This document shows, one piece after another, positions 5,753 through 5,756 of a DNA stretch of 5,756 nucleotides (positions within the stretch are counted from its first letter, which is position 1; the number at the start of each line of letters is the position of its first letter). This DNA comes from Roseiarcus sp. (GTDB lineage: Bacteria > Pseudomonadota > Alphaproteobacteria > Rhizobiales > Beijerinckiaceae): positions 1 to 5,756 of the forward strand of contig JASLHV010000290.1 of assembly GCA_030153205.1 (NCBI GenBank), in the 5' to 3' direction. The notes under the pieces are model-generated. The model made no database searches. It was not told where the DNA came from and saw only the letters and a program-made list of their open reading frames with translations. A program made the translations under genes and the position numbers.

Positions 5753-5756
5753 CACA
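5721..5756 (+). CDS. secE: Possible first codons of secE, cut by the window edge
   Basis: At the right edge a plus-strand frame opens after a TGA at 5694 and has GTG codons at 5721 and 5742. From 5742 it would read Met-Ala-Lys-Pro-Thr, which resembles the start of many alphaproteobacterial SecE proteins (the small membrane subunit of the SecYEG translocon). The usual gene order tRNA-Trp, secE, nusG puts secE about here. The ribosome binding sites are poor: GAGGG is almost touching the GTG at 5721, and CGGGA almost touching the one at 5742. A competing frame with ATGs at 5713 and 5728 cannot be excluded. The call rests mainly on synteny. Confidence 0.3.
   Translation, partial: MADGFREVAKPT

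Noticed and set aside
5501..5755. A minus-strand open frame in the region after the tRNA
   Set aside because: It has no ATG start within the window at its 5' end, low complexity, no motif, and opposes the expected direction of the next gene. It is more likely a chance frame.
1..5756. CRISPR arrays, insertion sequences, phage or toxin-antitoxin genes
   Set aside because: No regularly spaced repeats, transposase motifs, terminal inverted repeats with target duplication, or small paired toxin/antitoxin-like genes are visible.

Overview
The window is about 60% GC and dense with genes. It looks like ordinary chromosome from an alphaproteobacterium, most likely Hyphomicrobiales (Rhizobiales) and perhaps the Beijerinckiaceae/Methylocystaceae. 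That placement rests on codon use, general protein character and the suspected tRNA-Trp/secE junction at the right edge. It is inference, because no taxonomic marker is complete here.

Left half, minus strand: a predicted exported dienelactone-hydrolase-family alpha/beta hydrolase (6-833), then a GMC-family FAD oxidoreductase of the choline/alcohol dehydrogenase type (1098-2864, start uncertain). About 264 bases separate them, with a hairpin just past the oxidoreductase stop, so they are probably separate transcription units. A divergent intergenic region of about 200 bases (2865-3062) follows.

Right half, plus strand: a probable three-gene operon. It holds a short-type class I fructose-1,6-bisphosphate aldolase (3063-3959), a HAD-superfamily hydrolase 28 bases later (3988-4656), and an exported DUF1007 protein overlapping the HAD gene by 23 bases (4634-5329). 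The aldolase links the group to central sugar-phosphate metabolism. The HAD substrate is unknown. DUF1007 proteins are usually met beside nickel/cobalt-type transporters, and none is present here.

After the operon come a tRNA-Trp (CCA anticodon, CCA end encoded, 5419-5494) with a plausible promoter, and about 226 bases without a convincing gene that contain a nested stem-loop. At the very edge is a possible first few codons of secE, inferred mainly from the usual alphaproteobacterial order tRNA-Trp, secE, nusG.

I found no mobile element, CRISPR array, phage gene or evident defence system. Nothing here makes a strong case for a new biological system. The points most worth a second look are the DUF1007 protein in an aldolase/HAD operon, its predicted mature His-Pro-His N-terminus, and the structured, partly repeated DNA between the tRNA and the right edge.
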